Shown one piece after another: positions 16,922 to 25,441 of a DNA stretch of 49,646 bases. The DNA comes from Actinoplanes utahensis (GTDB lineage: Bacteria > Actinomycetota > Actinomycetes > Mycobacteriales > Micromonosporaceae), in assembly GCF_016862455.1 (NCBI RefSeq), contig NZ_BOMZ01000057.1, positions 1-49,646 of the forward strand, read 5' to 3'. Position 1 is the stretch's first letter. Every line of letters starts with the position of its first letter. Below the pieces are notes generated by a model, which was not told the DNA's origin, ran no database searches, and worked only from the letters and a program-made list of their open reading frames with translations. The translations under genes and the position numbers were made by a program.

Positions 16922-17594
16922 AGCCGCAAAGTGTAGTGGGGCTCAGGTACCTCACGGCGTCCCGGGCACCTGGGGACGTGCCGGTGAGGAGGGGACGGGA
17001 CGGCAGATCAGGCGGCATCCCCGTGCAGACCGGGCGGGTGAGCGCGAAAAGCCGGTGACACGCCACCGGCAGGAGCGCCGAATGATCCCGTTCAGCGACC
17101 CCGGCACCCGGTTCGACCGGATGCGGCGACCTGATCCGGGAGGCCGGCGGCCGGCGGCGCGCGCGGGGGAACACGACCGAACGGCCACGCCGTACCGGCC
17201 GACGGCCGAGGCTGCGCCGGACCGCGCGGACGGGCGGCCGGCATCCGCTCGCGTCATGACCGCGACGATCGGCCCGGAAGATCTGCCGTATCCGCCGGGC
17301 ATCGCTCGACCTCATGACGGTGAGCGCGTCCCGCTCGGTCCTGGCCGGCCGGAAGACCGGTCCGACCGTGCCGCACGAGGCGCTCGCCCGCGTGCCCGGC
17401 GCCCCGGTCCAACGACGGGCCCGCTCGTCGGCGCGGTGGTGGCATCCGGCGCAAGCGGACGCGGGCGGGCGGCGGTGCGGGCCGCGCCTGGAAAGGCTAA
17501 GGCGGCGGGAAGCGGATCCGATGGTGGGGGCCGACTCCTGAAACGGAAGGGCGGCCTGCCCTGCTGGAGTCCTTCGTATCGTCCGGAGGCATGT
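16922..17594. other. 673-bp stretch with no convincing gene
   Basis: The stretch lies between two divergent genes and contains only short overlapping frames with Arg/Pro/Gly-rich, low-information translations on both strands. No tRNA, riboswitch or conserved domain is apparent. It is much longer than other intergenic gaps in the window. It may be a decayed gene, or an extended regulatory region for the 17595 gene. Confidence 0.6.
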
Positions 17595-17819
17595 ATGGAT
17601 ACCGCAGTCGAGGTGAGTTATGGCGTGGCCGACATGCTGCTCGGGCCGAACTCTCTGGTGCCGTGGTGGGCGTGGCTGGCTCCGCTCGCCATGATCTTCA
17701 TGAAGTTCCTTGCGCCGGTGTTCCTTCCGGAGGTGGCCGAAGCGAAGTGGGCTTCGGAGAGGGATGACGGCAAGGGCAGCAAGAAGGGCAAGAAGTCGAA
17801 GAAGCCGAAGAAGAAGTAG
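17595..17819 (+). CDS. small membrane protein with Lys-rich tail
   Basis: 74 residues; ATG at 17595 with GGAGG 6 nt upstream. Residues ~20-48 (LVPWWAWLAPLAMIFMKFLAPVFLP) form one membrane segment. The last ~18 residues are almost all Lys, Gly and Ser, so the C-terminus should face the cytoplasm and could bind nucleic acid or acidic lipid. A small ORF at this place between DUF4191 and lipA is, as I recall, conserved in other actinobacteria, but no function is known to me. A strong hairpin terminator follows 5 nt after the stop. Confidence 0.75.
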   Translation: MDTAVEVSYGVADMLLGPNSLVPWWAWLAPLAMIFMKFLAPVFLPEVAEAKWASERDDGKGSKKGKKSKKPKKK

Positions 17820-17824
17820 AGCAG

Positions 17825-17874
17825 CAGACGCAGGAGAGCCCCGTGCCGGATGGCACGGGGCTCTCCTGCGTCTG
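17825..17874 (+). terminator. perfect 23-bp stem terminator
   Basis: Arms 17825-17847 and 17852-17874 are exact reverse complements around a GGAT loop. The hairpin terminates the 74-residue gene and, read from the other side, may also serve lipA, whose stop is at 17945. There is no T-tract. Confidence 0.75.
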
Positions 17875-17944
17875 GGGCCGGCGGGCGATCGGGTGCCGAC
17901 GCCCCGGCTCGGCCGGCGTGTCGAAGCGGATCGCCGGGCTGCGG

Positions 17945-18868
17945 TCAGCCGCGGGCGTCGAGGGCCTGACGGTAGAGGCGGCCGGCGCGGTAGGAGGAGC
18001 GGACCAGGGGGCCGCTCATCACGCCGGCGAAGCCGATCTGCTCGGCCTCGTCGCGGAGCTCGACGAACTCCTCGGGCTTGACCCAGCGCTCGACGGGGTG
18101 GTGCCGCGGGGTGGGTCGCAGGTACTGCGTGATGGTGATCAGCTCGCAGCCGGCGGCGTGCAGGTCACGCAGGGCGGCGGAGACCTCGGAACGCTCCTCG
18201 CCCATGCCGAGGATCAGGTTGCTCTTGGTGACCAGACCGGCCGCGCGGGCCTGGGTGATCACGTCGAGGGACCGCTCGTAGCGGAAGCCGGGGCGGATGC
18301 GCTTGAAGATGCGCGGGACCGTCTCGACATTGTGGGCCAGGACCTCGGGGGCGGCGCCGAAGACCTCGGCGAGCTGGACCGGGTCGGCGTTGAAGTCGGG
18401 GATCAGCAGCTCGACGCCGCAGCCGGGCTGAAGCTTGTGGATCTGGCGGACGGTCTCCGCGTAGAGCCAGGCGCCGCCGTCGGGCAGATCGTCGCGGGCG
18501 ACGCCGGTGACGGTCGCGTAGCGCAGGCCCATGGTGGCGACGGACTCGCCGACCCGGCGGGGCTCGTCGGCGTCGAACTCGGCCGGCTTGCCGGTGTCGA
18601 TCTGGCAGAAGTCGCAGCGGCGGGTGCACTGATCGCCACCGATGAGGAAGGTGGCCTCGCGGTCTTCCCAACACTCGTAGATGTTGGGGCAGCCGGCCTC
18701 CTGGCAGACCGTGTGCAGACCCTCTTTCTGCACGAGGCCGCGCATCTCGGTGTACTCAGGGCCCATCTTCGCCTTGACTTTGATCCACGGCGGCTTCCGC
18801 TCGATGGGAGTCTCGGCGTTGCGCGCCTCGATGCGCAGCATGCGGCGGCCCTCGGGAGCAATAGTCAC
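17945..18868 (-). CDS. lipA: lipoyl synthase
   Basis: 307 residues, the usual size. This radical-SAM enzyme inserts two sulfurs into octanoyl groups on E2 and GcvH proteins. Both cluster motifs are intact: C55-x4-C60-x5-C66 binds the auxiliary cluster and C81-x3-C85-x2-C88 the SAM cluster. The C-terminal RSSY motif is present (VRSSYRAG). It acts after LipB, encoded 2 kb away on the same strand. The GTG at 18868 has TATCTT 6 nt upstream and no Shine-Dalgarno, so the mRNA is probably leaderless. Confidence 0.97.
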   Translation of the reverse strand: MTIAPEGRRMLRIEARNAETPIERKPPWIKVKAKMGPEYTEMRGLVQKEGLHTVCQEAGCPNIYECWEDREATFLIGGDQCTRRCDFCQIDTGKPAEFDADEPRRVGESVATMGLRYATVTGVARDDLPDGGAWLYAETVRQIHKLQPGCGVELLIPDFNADPVQLAEVFGAAPEVLAHNVETVPRIFKRIRPGFRYERSLDVITQARAAGLVTKSNLILGMGEERSEVSAALRDLHAAGCELITITQYLRPTPRHHPVERWVKPEEFVELRDEAEQIGFAGVMSGPLVRSSYRAGRLYRQALDARG

Positions 18869-18999
18869 AACCCGAAGATACGCCCGCCACGGCCGGTCGC
18901 GCCGCAGGGGCGACGAGGCTCACGTGACCATTGGTGTGAAGGCGGTCACTCGAAATTCGGGAGAAAGGCGCATCGGCGACTGTTGGCGTTCTCGTCACG

Positions 19000-19290
19000 G
19001 TGCTGATGGGACCGGGTAGCGCTTCGATCGCCGGCCGGGTCCATCGCCGGCGGCTGCTCAAGTCGGTGGCCTTCCTGATCGTCCGGGACGCCGCCGGCCT
19101 CAGCCAGGTCCTCGTCACCCACCTGGCGACCCGTGCCCGGGTGGAGCGGCTCACCGAGGAGAGCGTCGTCGAGGTGACCGCCGTGGTCGCCGCCAACGAG
19201 CAGCCGCCGAACGGCGTCGAGCTGATCTCGCCGGAGATCCGGGAGGAGGCCACGGCCTTCCCGCGCGACCTCAACCGGAACACGCCGTAG
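19000..19290 (+). pseudogene. N-terminal fragment of aspartyl-tRNA synthetase (OB-fold only)
   Basis: 96 residues. The text GRVHRRRLLKSVAFLIVRDAAGLSQVLV, then ARVERLTEESVVEVTAVVAANEQPP, then GVELISPEIR, matches the order of the N-terminal anticodon-binding OB domain of AspRS/AsnRS-type enzymes. A stop at 19290 ends it before any of the class II catalytic motifs, and I do not see them downstream in any frame. There is no clear ribosome-binding site at GTG 19000 or ATG 19006. It is probably the remnant of a deleted second aspS. A stand-alone RNA-binding OB protein remains possible because the frame is open and well preserved. Confidence 0.62.
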
Positions 19291-19337
19291 GGCCGGTTCA
19301 CGCCGAGGGGATTGACCGGCGGCGGGATCATGGCGGC

Positions 19338-20518
19338 GTGGTTATCGACCTGGATCGGCCTCCGCCGTCCCGTCCGGCGCCGGTGCCCCTGCCTCGGCGG
19401 CGAGTCCTGTCGCTGGTCCTGGCCGGGGCGCTGGCGTTCCTGCTGGGCGCCTCCCAGCCACCCGGTGCGGAGTCCGCGCCGATGCCGGTCACGGCACAGA
19501 CCGGGGCACGGACGGTGTCGTGGCTGCTCACCGGCGACGTCCTCTACAGCGTCCACTCGCGGGCGCAGGACTCGATGCTGACCGTGGTGGCGCGGCCCTG
19601 TCCGGCGACCGGGTGCGGTGGACCCGGCAGGTGGACGGGCGGGGCTTCGGCCCGCAGCTGCACGAGGTGGGGCCGAACCTGGCGCTGTCCCTCGGCGGTG
19701 TGTGGACGTCCCTGCTGGACCCCGCCACCGGGACGGAACTCTGGAACGACCACGAGTACCCCGGCGCGATCCTGGCGGGCGATCTGATCGTGCTGTGGAA
19801 GGACGGCGGAACCGGCGGCGGGCGGCTGGGCGTCCTCGATCCGCGGACCGCCCGGCCGGTGTGGTGGCACGCGGCCCGCAGCGTGCCGATCGCGGCCACG
19901 GCCACCGGGCGTCACGTGCAGGTGATCAGCCAGGACGGCACCGCGGTGGTGCACGCCCGGGACACCGGAGCGAAGGTGCTGGAGGTCGGCGGCATCCCGG
20001 TCGGCGACGGCTTCGACGGCCGGCCGGTGCTGTCGGTCGCCGGTGACCTGGCGTTCGTCTTCGGCCGGGGCAACGTGACGGCGCTGCGGCTGCCGATGCT
20101 GGACCGGCTCTGGACGACGCGGATGGGCGACGCGACCGAGGTGAACCGGTGCGGCACCCGGCTCTGCGTGACCGGTTCGGCGGGCCTGACCGCTCTGGAT
20201 CAGCAGAACGGGAATGTCGTGTGGTCCGGTCCGGCGTGGGTCGCGTGGCACAACGGCCTGGCGGCGTCGCGGTCCGGGCAGGTGGCGCCGCTGGATCCGG
20301 AGACCGGCGCGGTGACGGGGCCGGAGATGTCCGGCTGGCTGGCCGGCGGTCTTCTCCTGCGCAGGAGCGGCGAGGAGCACTACGTCATCGACACGGTCAC
20401 CGGCCGTATCCGGGGCTGGCAGCGTGCGGCCGGAGGCTGGCTGAGGTGCACGAGCACCGGCACGCACCTGGCCTGCCCGGCCGGCGGCGACAGCGTGACC
20501 GTCTGGCGCCTGAGCTGA
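19338..20518 (+). pseudogene. secreted PQQ-like beta-propeller protein, frameshifted near 19590
   Basis: The frame from GTG 19338 encodes a basic start, a signal/anchor segment (RRVLSLVLAGALAFLLGAS) and propeller-like sequence up to SMLTVVA. Around 19588-19598 the coding sense moves to another frame, which continues as DRVRWTRQVDGRGFGPQLHEVG to the stop at 20518 with typical PQQ/WD-like strands (LLDPATGTELWNDHEY, TALDQQNGNVVWSG). Together they make ~390 residues. Restoring the frame needs one inserted or two removed bases. Either the gene is broken or there is a sequencing error; programmed frameshifting is less likely since I see no slippery heptamer. Propellers of this kind are often extracytoplasmic scaffolds. 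Confidence 0.72.
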
Positions 20519-20807
20519 CCACTTCCGGTCCGCGGGGCTTCGCTGGAGAGCTTTTCGGTGGTACGGGCCACGCAACGTCCCGTGGCCCGCGGCGGCTGCG
20601 GCAGGCGTTCCCTTCCGGCCGTCCCCCCGGTGCCACTCATGCCTGCGCGGCGCGGTCACCCCGCCACCGGCACGGCGGCAGGGGCGCCTGGGCGGTGACC
20701 GGCCGCCGGGATCGAAGCCCGGCGGCCGCGCTGTCGGCCGTGAGTCGTGCCTGCCCGGCGTGGACAGGCACGGGACGTCGCGTGGCCCGTACCAGAGAAG
20801 GAGGAAC
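20519..20807. other. hairpin-dense intergenic region between convergent genes
   Basis: The 289 bp hold no credible ORF but several inverted repeats. A 24-nt element at 20561-20584 recurs inverted at 20769-20792 with one mismatch. The first copy extends into its own hairpin (CGGGCCACG/CGTGGCCCG). An 11-bp perfect stem lies at 20700-20728 and another pair joins GGTCACC (20654) to GGTGACC (20694). It could be a compound terminator or a structured RNA. Confidence 0.55.
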
Positions 20808-20972
20808 CTAGAGAAGGACGGCGACAGTGACCACCGCGACGATCACGAAGGGGATGATCGTCGTGCAGACGAGGATGGCCCAGGCGATCGGGTGACCGAA
20901 GTTGAGCACCACCCCGCCGCCCGGTTTGGGGACGAAGACGCGCTTGTCGCGCGGGTCGCGGTAGAGGGCCAT
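20808..20972 (-). CDS. 54-residue membrane peptide, DUF5808-like, coupled to lipB
   Basis: The ORF begins MALYRDPRDKRVFVPKPGG, continues LNFGHPIAWAI and ends in one membrane segment rich in Val, Ile and Leu, stopping with TAG at 20808. The DPR...VFVPK...G...LNFGHP pattern resembles the DUF5808 motif. The ATG at 20972 overlaps the lipB stop by one base (TGATG), which indicates translational coupling. The function is unknown. Physical coupling to lipB suggests co-expression, not necessarily a role in lipoylation. Confidence 0.72.
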   Translation of the reverse strand: MALYRDPRDKRVFVPKPGGGVVLNFGHPIAWAILVCTTIIPFVIVAVVTVAVLL

Positions 20973-21601
20973 CAGAGCAGCGTGGCCAGGTGGCGCTCGA
21001 TCACCGGCATGACCTCGCTGACGGGGACCGGGCGGCCGACCTCGGCGCTGAGCGATGTCACGGCGGCGTCACGGATCCCGCACGGGATGAACCGGTTGAA
21101 GTTGGACAGGTCGCAGTCGCAGTTCAGGGCGAATCCGTGCAGCGTGACGCCGCGGGACACGCGGATGCCGATCTGTGCGATCTTGCGGTCCAGCCCGCCC
21201 TCGGTGGCCTTGATCCAGGCGCCGCTGCGGCCCTCGACGCGCTCGACGGTCACACCGAACTCGGCGCACACGTCGATCAGCATCTGCTCGGTGCGGCGCA
21301 CATAGGCGACCACGTCGACCGGGTCGGGCAGGCGCACGATCGGGTAGCCGACGAGCTGGCCCGGGCCGTGCCAAGTGATCTTGCCGCCGCGGTCGACGTC
21401 GACGACGGGGGTGCCGTCGAACGGGCGGTCGGCGGGCTCGGTCCGCTTGCCCGCGGTGAAGACGCTGGGGTGCTCCAGCAGCAGCACGGTGTCCGGCTGG
21501 ACGCCGGCGACCACCGCCTCGTGCAGACGCTTCTGCTCCTCCCAGGCCTCCAGGTAATCGACCAGGCCGGGGCGCAGGACGGTGAGTACGGAAGAGGTCA
21601 C
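20972..21601 (-). CDS. lipB: octanoyltransferase (lipoyl(octanoyl) transferase)
   Basis: 209 residues from the GTG at 21601. LipB moves octanoyl from acyl-carrier protein to lipoyl domains, the first step before LipA. The family signature GGKITWHGPGQLVGYP (~72-87) is intact, and the catalytic pair is K140 (RKIAQIGIR) and C174 (FIPCGI), almost the same numbering as in the M. tuberculosis enzyme. A longer frame upstream translates to non-homologous sequence and is rejected. TAGGCT lies 7 nt before the GTG with no Shine-Dalgarno, and its TAG is also the stop codon of the upstream gene, so lipB may have its own leaderless promoter inside the operon. Confidence 0.96.
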   Translation of the reverse strand: MTSSVLTVLRPGLVDYLEAWEEQKRLHEAVVAGVQPDTVLLLEHPSVFTAGKRTEPADRPFDGTPVVDVDRGGKITWHGPGQLVGYPIVRLPDPVDVVAYVRRTEQMLIDVCAEFGVTVERVEGRSGAWIKATEGGLDRKIAQIGIRVSRGVTLHGFALNCDCDLSNFNRFIPCGIRDAAVTSLSAEVGRPVPVSEVMPVIERHLATLL

Positions 21602-21611
21602 GGCCGCAAGC

Positions 21612-23525
21612 CTAGCCCCGGGCCGGCTTGTCGACCGGATCCACACCGGGACGGATGCGCCACACCAGAACGTCCTGCACGTGCTCGGGCTCGCCGAGCA
21701 GGTCGGTGCAGAACAGCACCAGAGCCGCCCGGTTGAGCGGGCCACGCGGGCCGGTCATCTCGTCGGGCAGGAAGATCGCCTCCAGCCGCCAGTACTCGAA
21801 GTCGGCCCGGGCCTGGGCGCGGTCCACGTCGGTGACCCGGCTGACCTGGCCGAACCGCCCGGCCCGGTAGAACAACCGGGTGGTGGGCCGATCCGGCGGG
21901 CCGAGCCGCCCGACCAGTTCCCGGCCGGTCTCCTCGTAGTCCTGCGGGCCGAGGAAGTACCCCGCCGGAATGCGGAACTGCGCGGCGCCACCGTCGGCCA
22001 TCGTGGTCGCCTGCCAGCGCATGGAGTCCACCGCCACGTCCATGGCCAGCGGCAGCGTGGTCATCACACCGCCGTCGGAGACGAAGTCGCGCCACCGGCC
22101 ACTGGAGATGAACTCCGGCTCGGGCGCGCGTTCCAGGGTGCGCAGCGGCAGCGGGGCGATCGGGGCGAGCGCGGCCACCACGGCGGCGCCCAGCGCCACC
22201 CGGGTGAGCGCCGTCCGGTTCAGGAACTCGTCGACGAACAGCGCCAGGACCAGCGCGATGATCACCACGACCACGAGGGTGTACCGGACCGGGAGCGCCG
22301 AGTCGAACAGCGGGATTTCGGCGAGCAGCGCGTACGGCAGCGGGATGTGCTCCTGCTCGGTACCCATGAACCGCAGCCGCGGGCCGAGCGAGAGCACGAA
22401 GAACACCCCGCCGACGACGGTCAGGGCGCGCAGCGTGACCCGGCGCTCCGGCGACGCCCGCCGCCACAGCAGCACCAGCGCGGCGCCGAAGAGCAGCAGC
22501 AGCGGGGCGCCCAGGAACGAGGTCGCCTCGGTCGCGTTCGGCGCCAGGTCGGCGCCCCAGCCGAACAGCCCGGCCAGCGACTGCAGCGGGAAGGCGGCGT
22601 AGGCGACCAGGTCCTCGGAGTAGTGGTCCATCAGGAAGCCGGTGCCGGAGAACTTGAGCGGCCCGGCGAAGTGCATGTAGAGCGGGTAGGCCAGCAGCGC
22701 CCCGGCGAGCACCGCGCACACGCCCAGCGCCTTGAGCACCGGCGGCAGGGCGGACCGCGCCATCTGCCGGCCGGGCCGGGACAGCAGCCAGATGCCGAGG
22801 AAGAGGCCGCTGGCCAGGGCGCAGAAGAAGAGGGCCTCGGCGGCCACCGAGAAACCCATCCCGCAGAGCAGGCCGAGGACGATGCCGTTGCGCAGCCAGT
22901 GGTCGCGTTCCGGCAGTTTGAGCACCCACCAGGCGACGATGCCGACCATCCAGCCGGAGGTCCAGTTGAGGTGACCGTTGGCGTGCGAGATCAGGCCCGG
23001 GCAGAACCCGAAGAGCATGCCGCCGACCGCCGCGGCGAGCCCGCTGCGGACCAGCCAGCGGCGCAGGAAGAGGTACCAGACGAAGGCGGAGCCGGCCAGG
23101 TTCAGCGTCAGGATGGTGGCGAACGAGATCGACGGGCCGGCGAAGTGGGTCAGCGGCGCGAACAGCACGGCGTAGAACGTGCTCGACGTGTTCATCGCCA
23201 GGTTGACGCCGCGCGGCGCGTTCAGCAGGTCGGTGAAGAACGGGTCGGTGCCGTGCTGCAAGAGGTAGACGCCGTAGGCCAGCATCCACTCGAACTGCCC
23301 CTGGTCGCTGACGTTGTCGGCGACCACGTTCCGGTACGGCGCCAGCCAGAGTCCCTGGCAGACGTAGACCGCGGCGGCCAGCGCCACCACGGCCATGGTC
23401 AGATGAGCACGCCACCGGGACGGCGGTTCGCCCGGTTTCTCCGGAGATGCGGCTTCGGCTGGCGAAGTGATCGGGGCAGGCGCGGCGATCGTCACGTCGC
23501 GGAGGTTATCCAGTCCCGAACTCAT
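21612..23525 (-). CDS. large multi-pass membrane protein, GT-C-like (paralogue 2)
   Basis: 637 residues from the ATG at 23525, which overlaps the stop of the upstream gene (ATGA). After a Pro-rich start come ~12 hydrophobic helices and a C-terminal extracytoplasmic domain of ~180 residues. The first loop contains VADNVSDQGQFEWML and the next DPFFTDLLN, acidic residues at the place where GT-C glycosyltransferases keep their catalytic Asp. HANGHLNWTSGW and the end VWRIRPGVDPVD are shared with the gene directly upstream. Likely a polyprenyl-phosphate-sugar dependent glycosyltransferase of the cell envelope. Assignment to a known family is not possible by eye. Confidence 0.72.
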   Translation of the reverse strand: MSSGLDNLRDVTIAAPAPITSPAEAASPEKPGEPPSRWRAHLTMAVVALAAAVYVCQGLWLAPYRNVVADNVSDQGQFEWMLAYGVYLLQHGTDPFFTDLLNAPRGVNLAMNTSSTFYAVLFAPLTHFAGPSISFATILTLNLAGSAFVWYLFLRRWLVRSGLAAAVGGMLFGFCPGLISHANGHLNWTSGWMVGIVAWWVLKLPERDHWLRNGIVLGLLCGMGFSVAAEALFFCALASGLFLGIWLLSRPGRQMARSALPPVLKALGVCAVLAGALLAYPLYMHFAGPLKFSGTGFLMDHYSEDLVAYAAFPLQSLAGLFGWGADLAPNATEATSFLGAPLLLLFGAALVLLWRRASPERRVTLRALTVVGGVFFVLSLGPRLRFMGTEQEHIPLPYALLAEIPLFDSALPVRYTLVVVVIIALVLALFVDEFLNRTALTRVALGAAVVAALAPIAPLPLRTLERAPEPEFISSGRWRDFVSDGGVMTTLPLAMDVAVDSMRWQATTMADGGAAQFRIPAGYFLGPQDYEETGRELVGRLGPPDRPTTRLFYRAGRFGQVSRVTDVDRAQARADFEYWRLEAIFLPDEMTGPRGPLNRAALVLFCTDLLGEPEHVQDVLVWRIRPGVDPVDKPARG

Positions 23526-25399
23526 CGGTCGATCGGGTCCACTCCGGGACGGATACGCCACAACAGCACATCGTCCACCTCCTCCGGCGGCCCGAGCAGA
23601 TCGGTCGCGGTGGTCTCGACGGCATGCCGGAACAGCACCATGTGGTCGGAGCCGGTGATCTTCTCAGGCAGGAAGACCGCCTCCACACCCCAATAGGCGA
23701 AATCGGCGCGAGCCTGGGCGCGGTCGGCGTTGCTGAGCTCGGTCACGTACCCGTAGATGGCGGCGCGGGTGAACAGCCAGTCGGTGGCGAGCGTGGGCGC
23801 GCCGATCCGGCCGGCCTGCTCACGGCCCTCCTCGCCGGTGGTCATCGGGCCCAGGAAGTAGCCGCCCGGCATCCGGAACTGCGGGCCGCCACGGGCCATC
23901 GTGTACGCCTGCCAGCGCTGCCCGTCGGCGTGCACGTTCAGCGCGAACGGCAGGGCGGTGAGCACGCCGTTCTCCGACACGTACCGCTGCCAGGTGCCGT
24001 CGGCGATGAAGTCCGGCTCGGGCGCCCGCTCCTGGTGCCGCACCGGCAGCGGGAAGACCGGCAGCAGGGCGACGACGATCGCCGCGCTGATCCCGGAGTG
24101 CACGTTCGGCGAGGTGAACCGCCCGTCCATGATCTCCTGGGTGACCAGGGCCAGCACGATGCCCACCACGCAGGCGGTGACCAGCGCCAGCCGCAGCGGC
24201 AGCGCCGCGTCGAACAGCGGCAGCTTGGCCAGCAGCGCGAAGGGCAGCGGGAACTCCGGCCACTCCTCGCCCATCCAGTTGAACCGCGGGCCCCACGACA
24301 GCACCATGAAGACCCCGCCGGTCACCAGGATGGCGCGCAGCGTCGCCTTGCGCCCGGGCGCCGCCCGCCGCCACACCAGCACGGCCGAGACCAGGGTCAG
24401 GACCACCAGCGGCACGCCGAAGTAGCTGGTCTCCTCGGTGCGGTTGGGGCCGAGGTCGGAGCCGAGCCCGAAGACCGCCGCCAGCGAGCGGCTGGCGAAC
24501 GACAGGTACGCCGCCGCGTCCTCGGCGAAGTACCGCTGGTTGTAGCCGGTGCCACTGAACGTCTGCGGCCCGGCGAAGTGCATGTAGAGCGGGTACGCCA
24601 GCAGGCCGCCGGCCACCACCCCGGTCACCGCGCACGCCTTCAGCACGGTGCCGGCGGCCGCCTTGGCCTCGCCCCGCACCGGCCCGGCCAGCGACCAGAC
24701 GACCACGAACAGCGCGCTCGCCAGCGCCGTGTAGAACAGCCCCTCCGCGGCGATCGTGAAGAACGCCGCCAGCATCAGCCCGAGCACGAGACCGTTGCGC
24801 AGCCAGCGGCCCGGCTGGCGCAGCCGCAGCACCTGCCACAGCACGAGCGGAGCCACCCAGCCCGCCGTCCAGTTCAGGTGGCCGTTGGCGTGCGAGATGA
24901 AACCGGGCGCGAAACCGCAGAACATGCCGCCCAGGGCGGCCGCGACCGTGCTCGGGGTGAGCCAGCGGCGCAGGAACAGGTACCACACGAACGCGGAGCC
25001 GGCCAGGTTGAGCGTGAGGATGGTCACGTAGCTGATCTGCGGCCCGGCCAGGAAGGTCAGCGGCGCGAACAGGATCGTGTAGACCGAGATCGAGGTGTTC
25101 GCCGCCAGGTTCACCCCCCACGGCACGTTCAGCAGGTCGGTGAAGAACGGGTCCGACCCGTGCCCCAGCGTGTAGACGCCGTAGCCCAGCAGCCACTCGA
25201 AGAACGCCTGGTCACCCAGGTTGTCGGAGAGACCGTGCCCGAACGGGTCACGCCACAGACCGTTGGTCACATAGACGGCGAGGCTCAGAGCGAGCAGGCC
25301 GACAGCCAGATGGGCACGCCATCGGCGAGCACCTGACGGCGCCGGCGGCTCGGTGGACGGATCGGCGGACGCGGCGGGGGCGGAGGCGGCGAGGGACAT
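23522..25399 (-). CDS. large multi-pass membrane protein, GT-C-like (paralogue 1)
   Basis: 625 residues. It aligns with the next gene along its whole length: LSDNLGDQAFFEWLL and DPFFTDLLN in the first loop, ILTLNLAGSAFVWYLFLRRW identical in both, HANGHLNWTAGW, YPLYMHFAGP, and the tail LLWRIRPGVDPID. So the pair arose by tandem duplication and later diverged. About 12 membrane helices are followed by an extracytoplasmic C-terminal domain. ATG 25399 has TAACCT 7 nt upstream and no Shine-Dalgarno, suggesting leaderless transcription of the pair. A GT-C type glycosyltransferase role is inferred from topology and loop acidic residues only. Confidence 0.74.
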   Translation of the reverse strand: MSLAASAPAASADPSTEPPAPSGARRWRAHLAVGLLALSLAVYVTNGLWRDPFGHGLSDNLGDQAFFEWLLGYGVYTLGHGSDPFFTDLLNVPWGVNLAANTSISVYTILFAPLTFLAGPQISYVTILTLNLAGSAFVWYLFLRRWLTPSTVAAALGGMFCGFAPGFISHANGHLNWTAGWVAPLVLWQVLRLRQPGRWLRNGLVLGLMLAAFFTIAAEGLFYTALASALFVVVWSLAGPVRGEAKAAAGTVLKACAVTGVVAGGLLAYPLYMHFAGPQTFSGTGYNQRYFAEDAAAYLSFASRSLAAVFGLGSDLGPNRTEETSYFGVPLVVLTLVSAVLVWRRAAPGRKATLRAILVTGGVFMVLSWGPRFNWMGEEWPEFPLPFALLAKLPLFDAALPLRLALVTACVVGIVLALVTQEIMDGRFTSPNVHSGISAAIVVALLPVFPLPVRHQERAPEPDFIADGTWQRYVSENGVLTALPFALNVHADGQRWQAYTMARGGPQFRMPGGYFLGPMTTGEEGREQAGRIGAPTLATDWLFTRAAIYGYVTELSNADRAQARADFAYWGVEAVFLPEKITGSDHMVLFRHAVETTATDLLGPPEEVDDVLLWRIRPGVDPIDR

Positions 25400-25441
25400 C
25401 AGCCGCAGGTTAGCAAGAAAGCCTGTTGATCCAGGACCCCC

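Noticed and set aside
16952..17302. 116-residue minus-strand frame in the gap before the 74-residue gene
   Set aside because: Arg/Pro/Ser-rich translation, no ribosome-binding site, no motif, and overlapping frames of equal quality on the other strand.
21602..21745. Upstream start for LipB adding 48 residues
   Set aside because: The added sequence is antisense-like and lies inside the preceding gene. Starting at GTG 21601 places K140 and C174 close to the numbering of the known mycobacterial enzyme.
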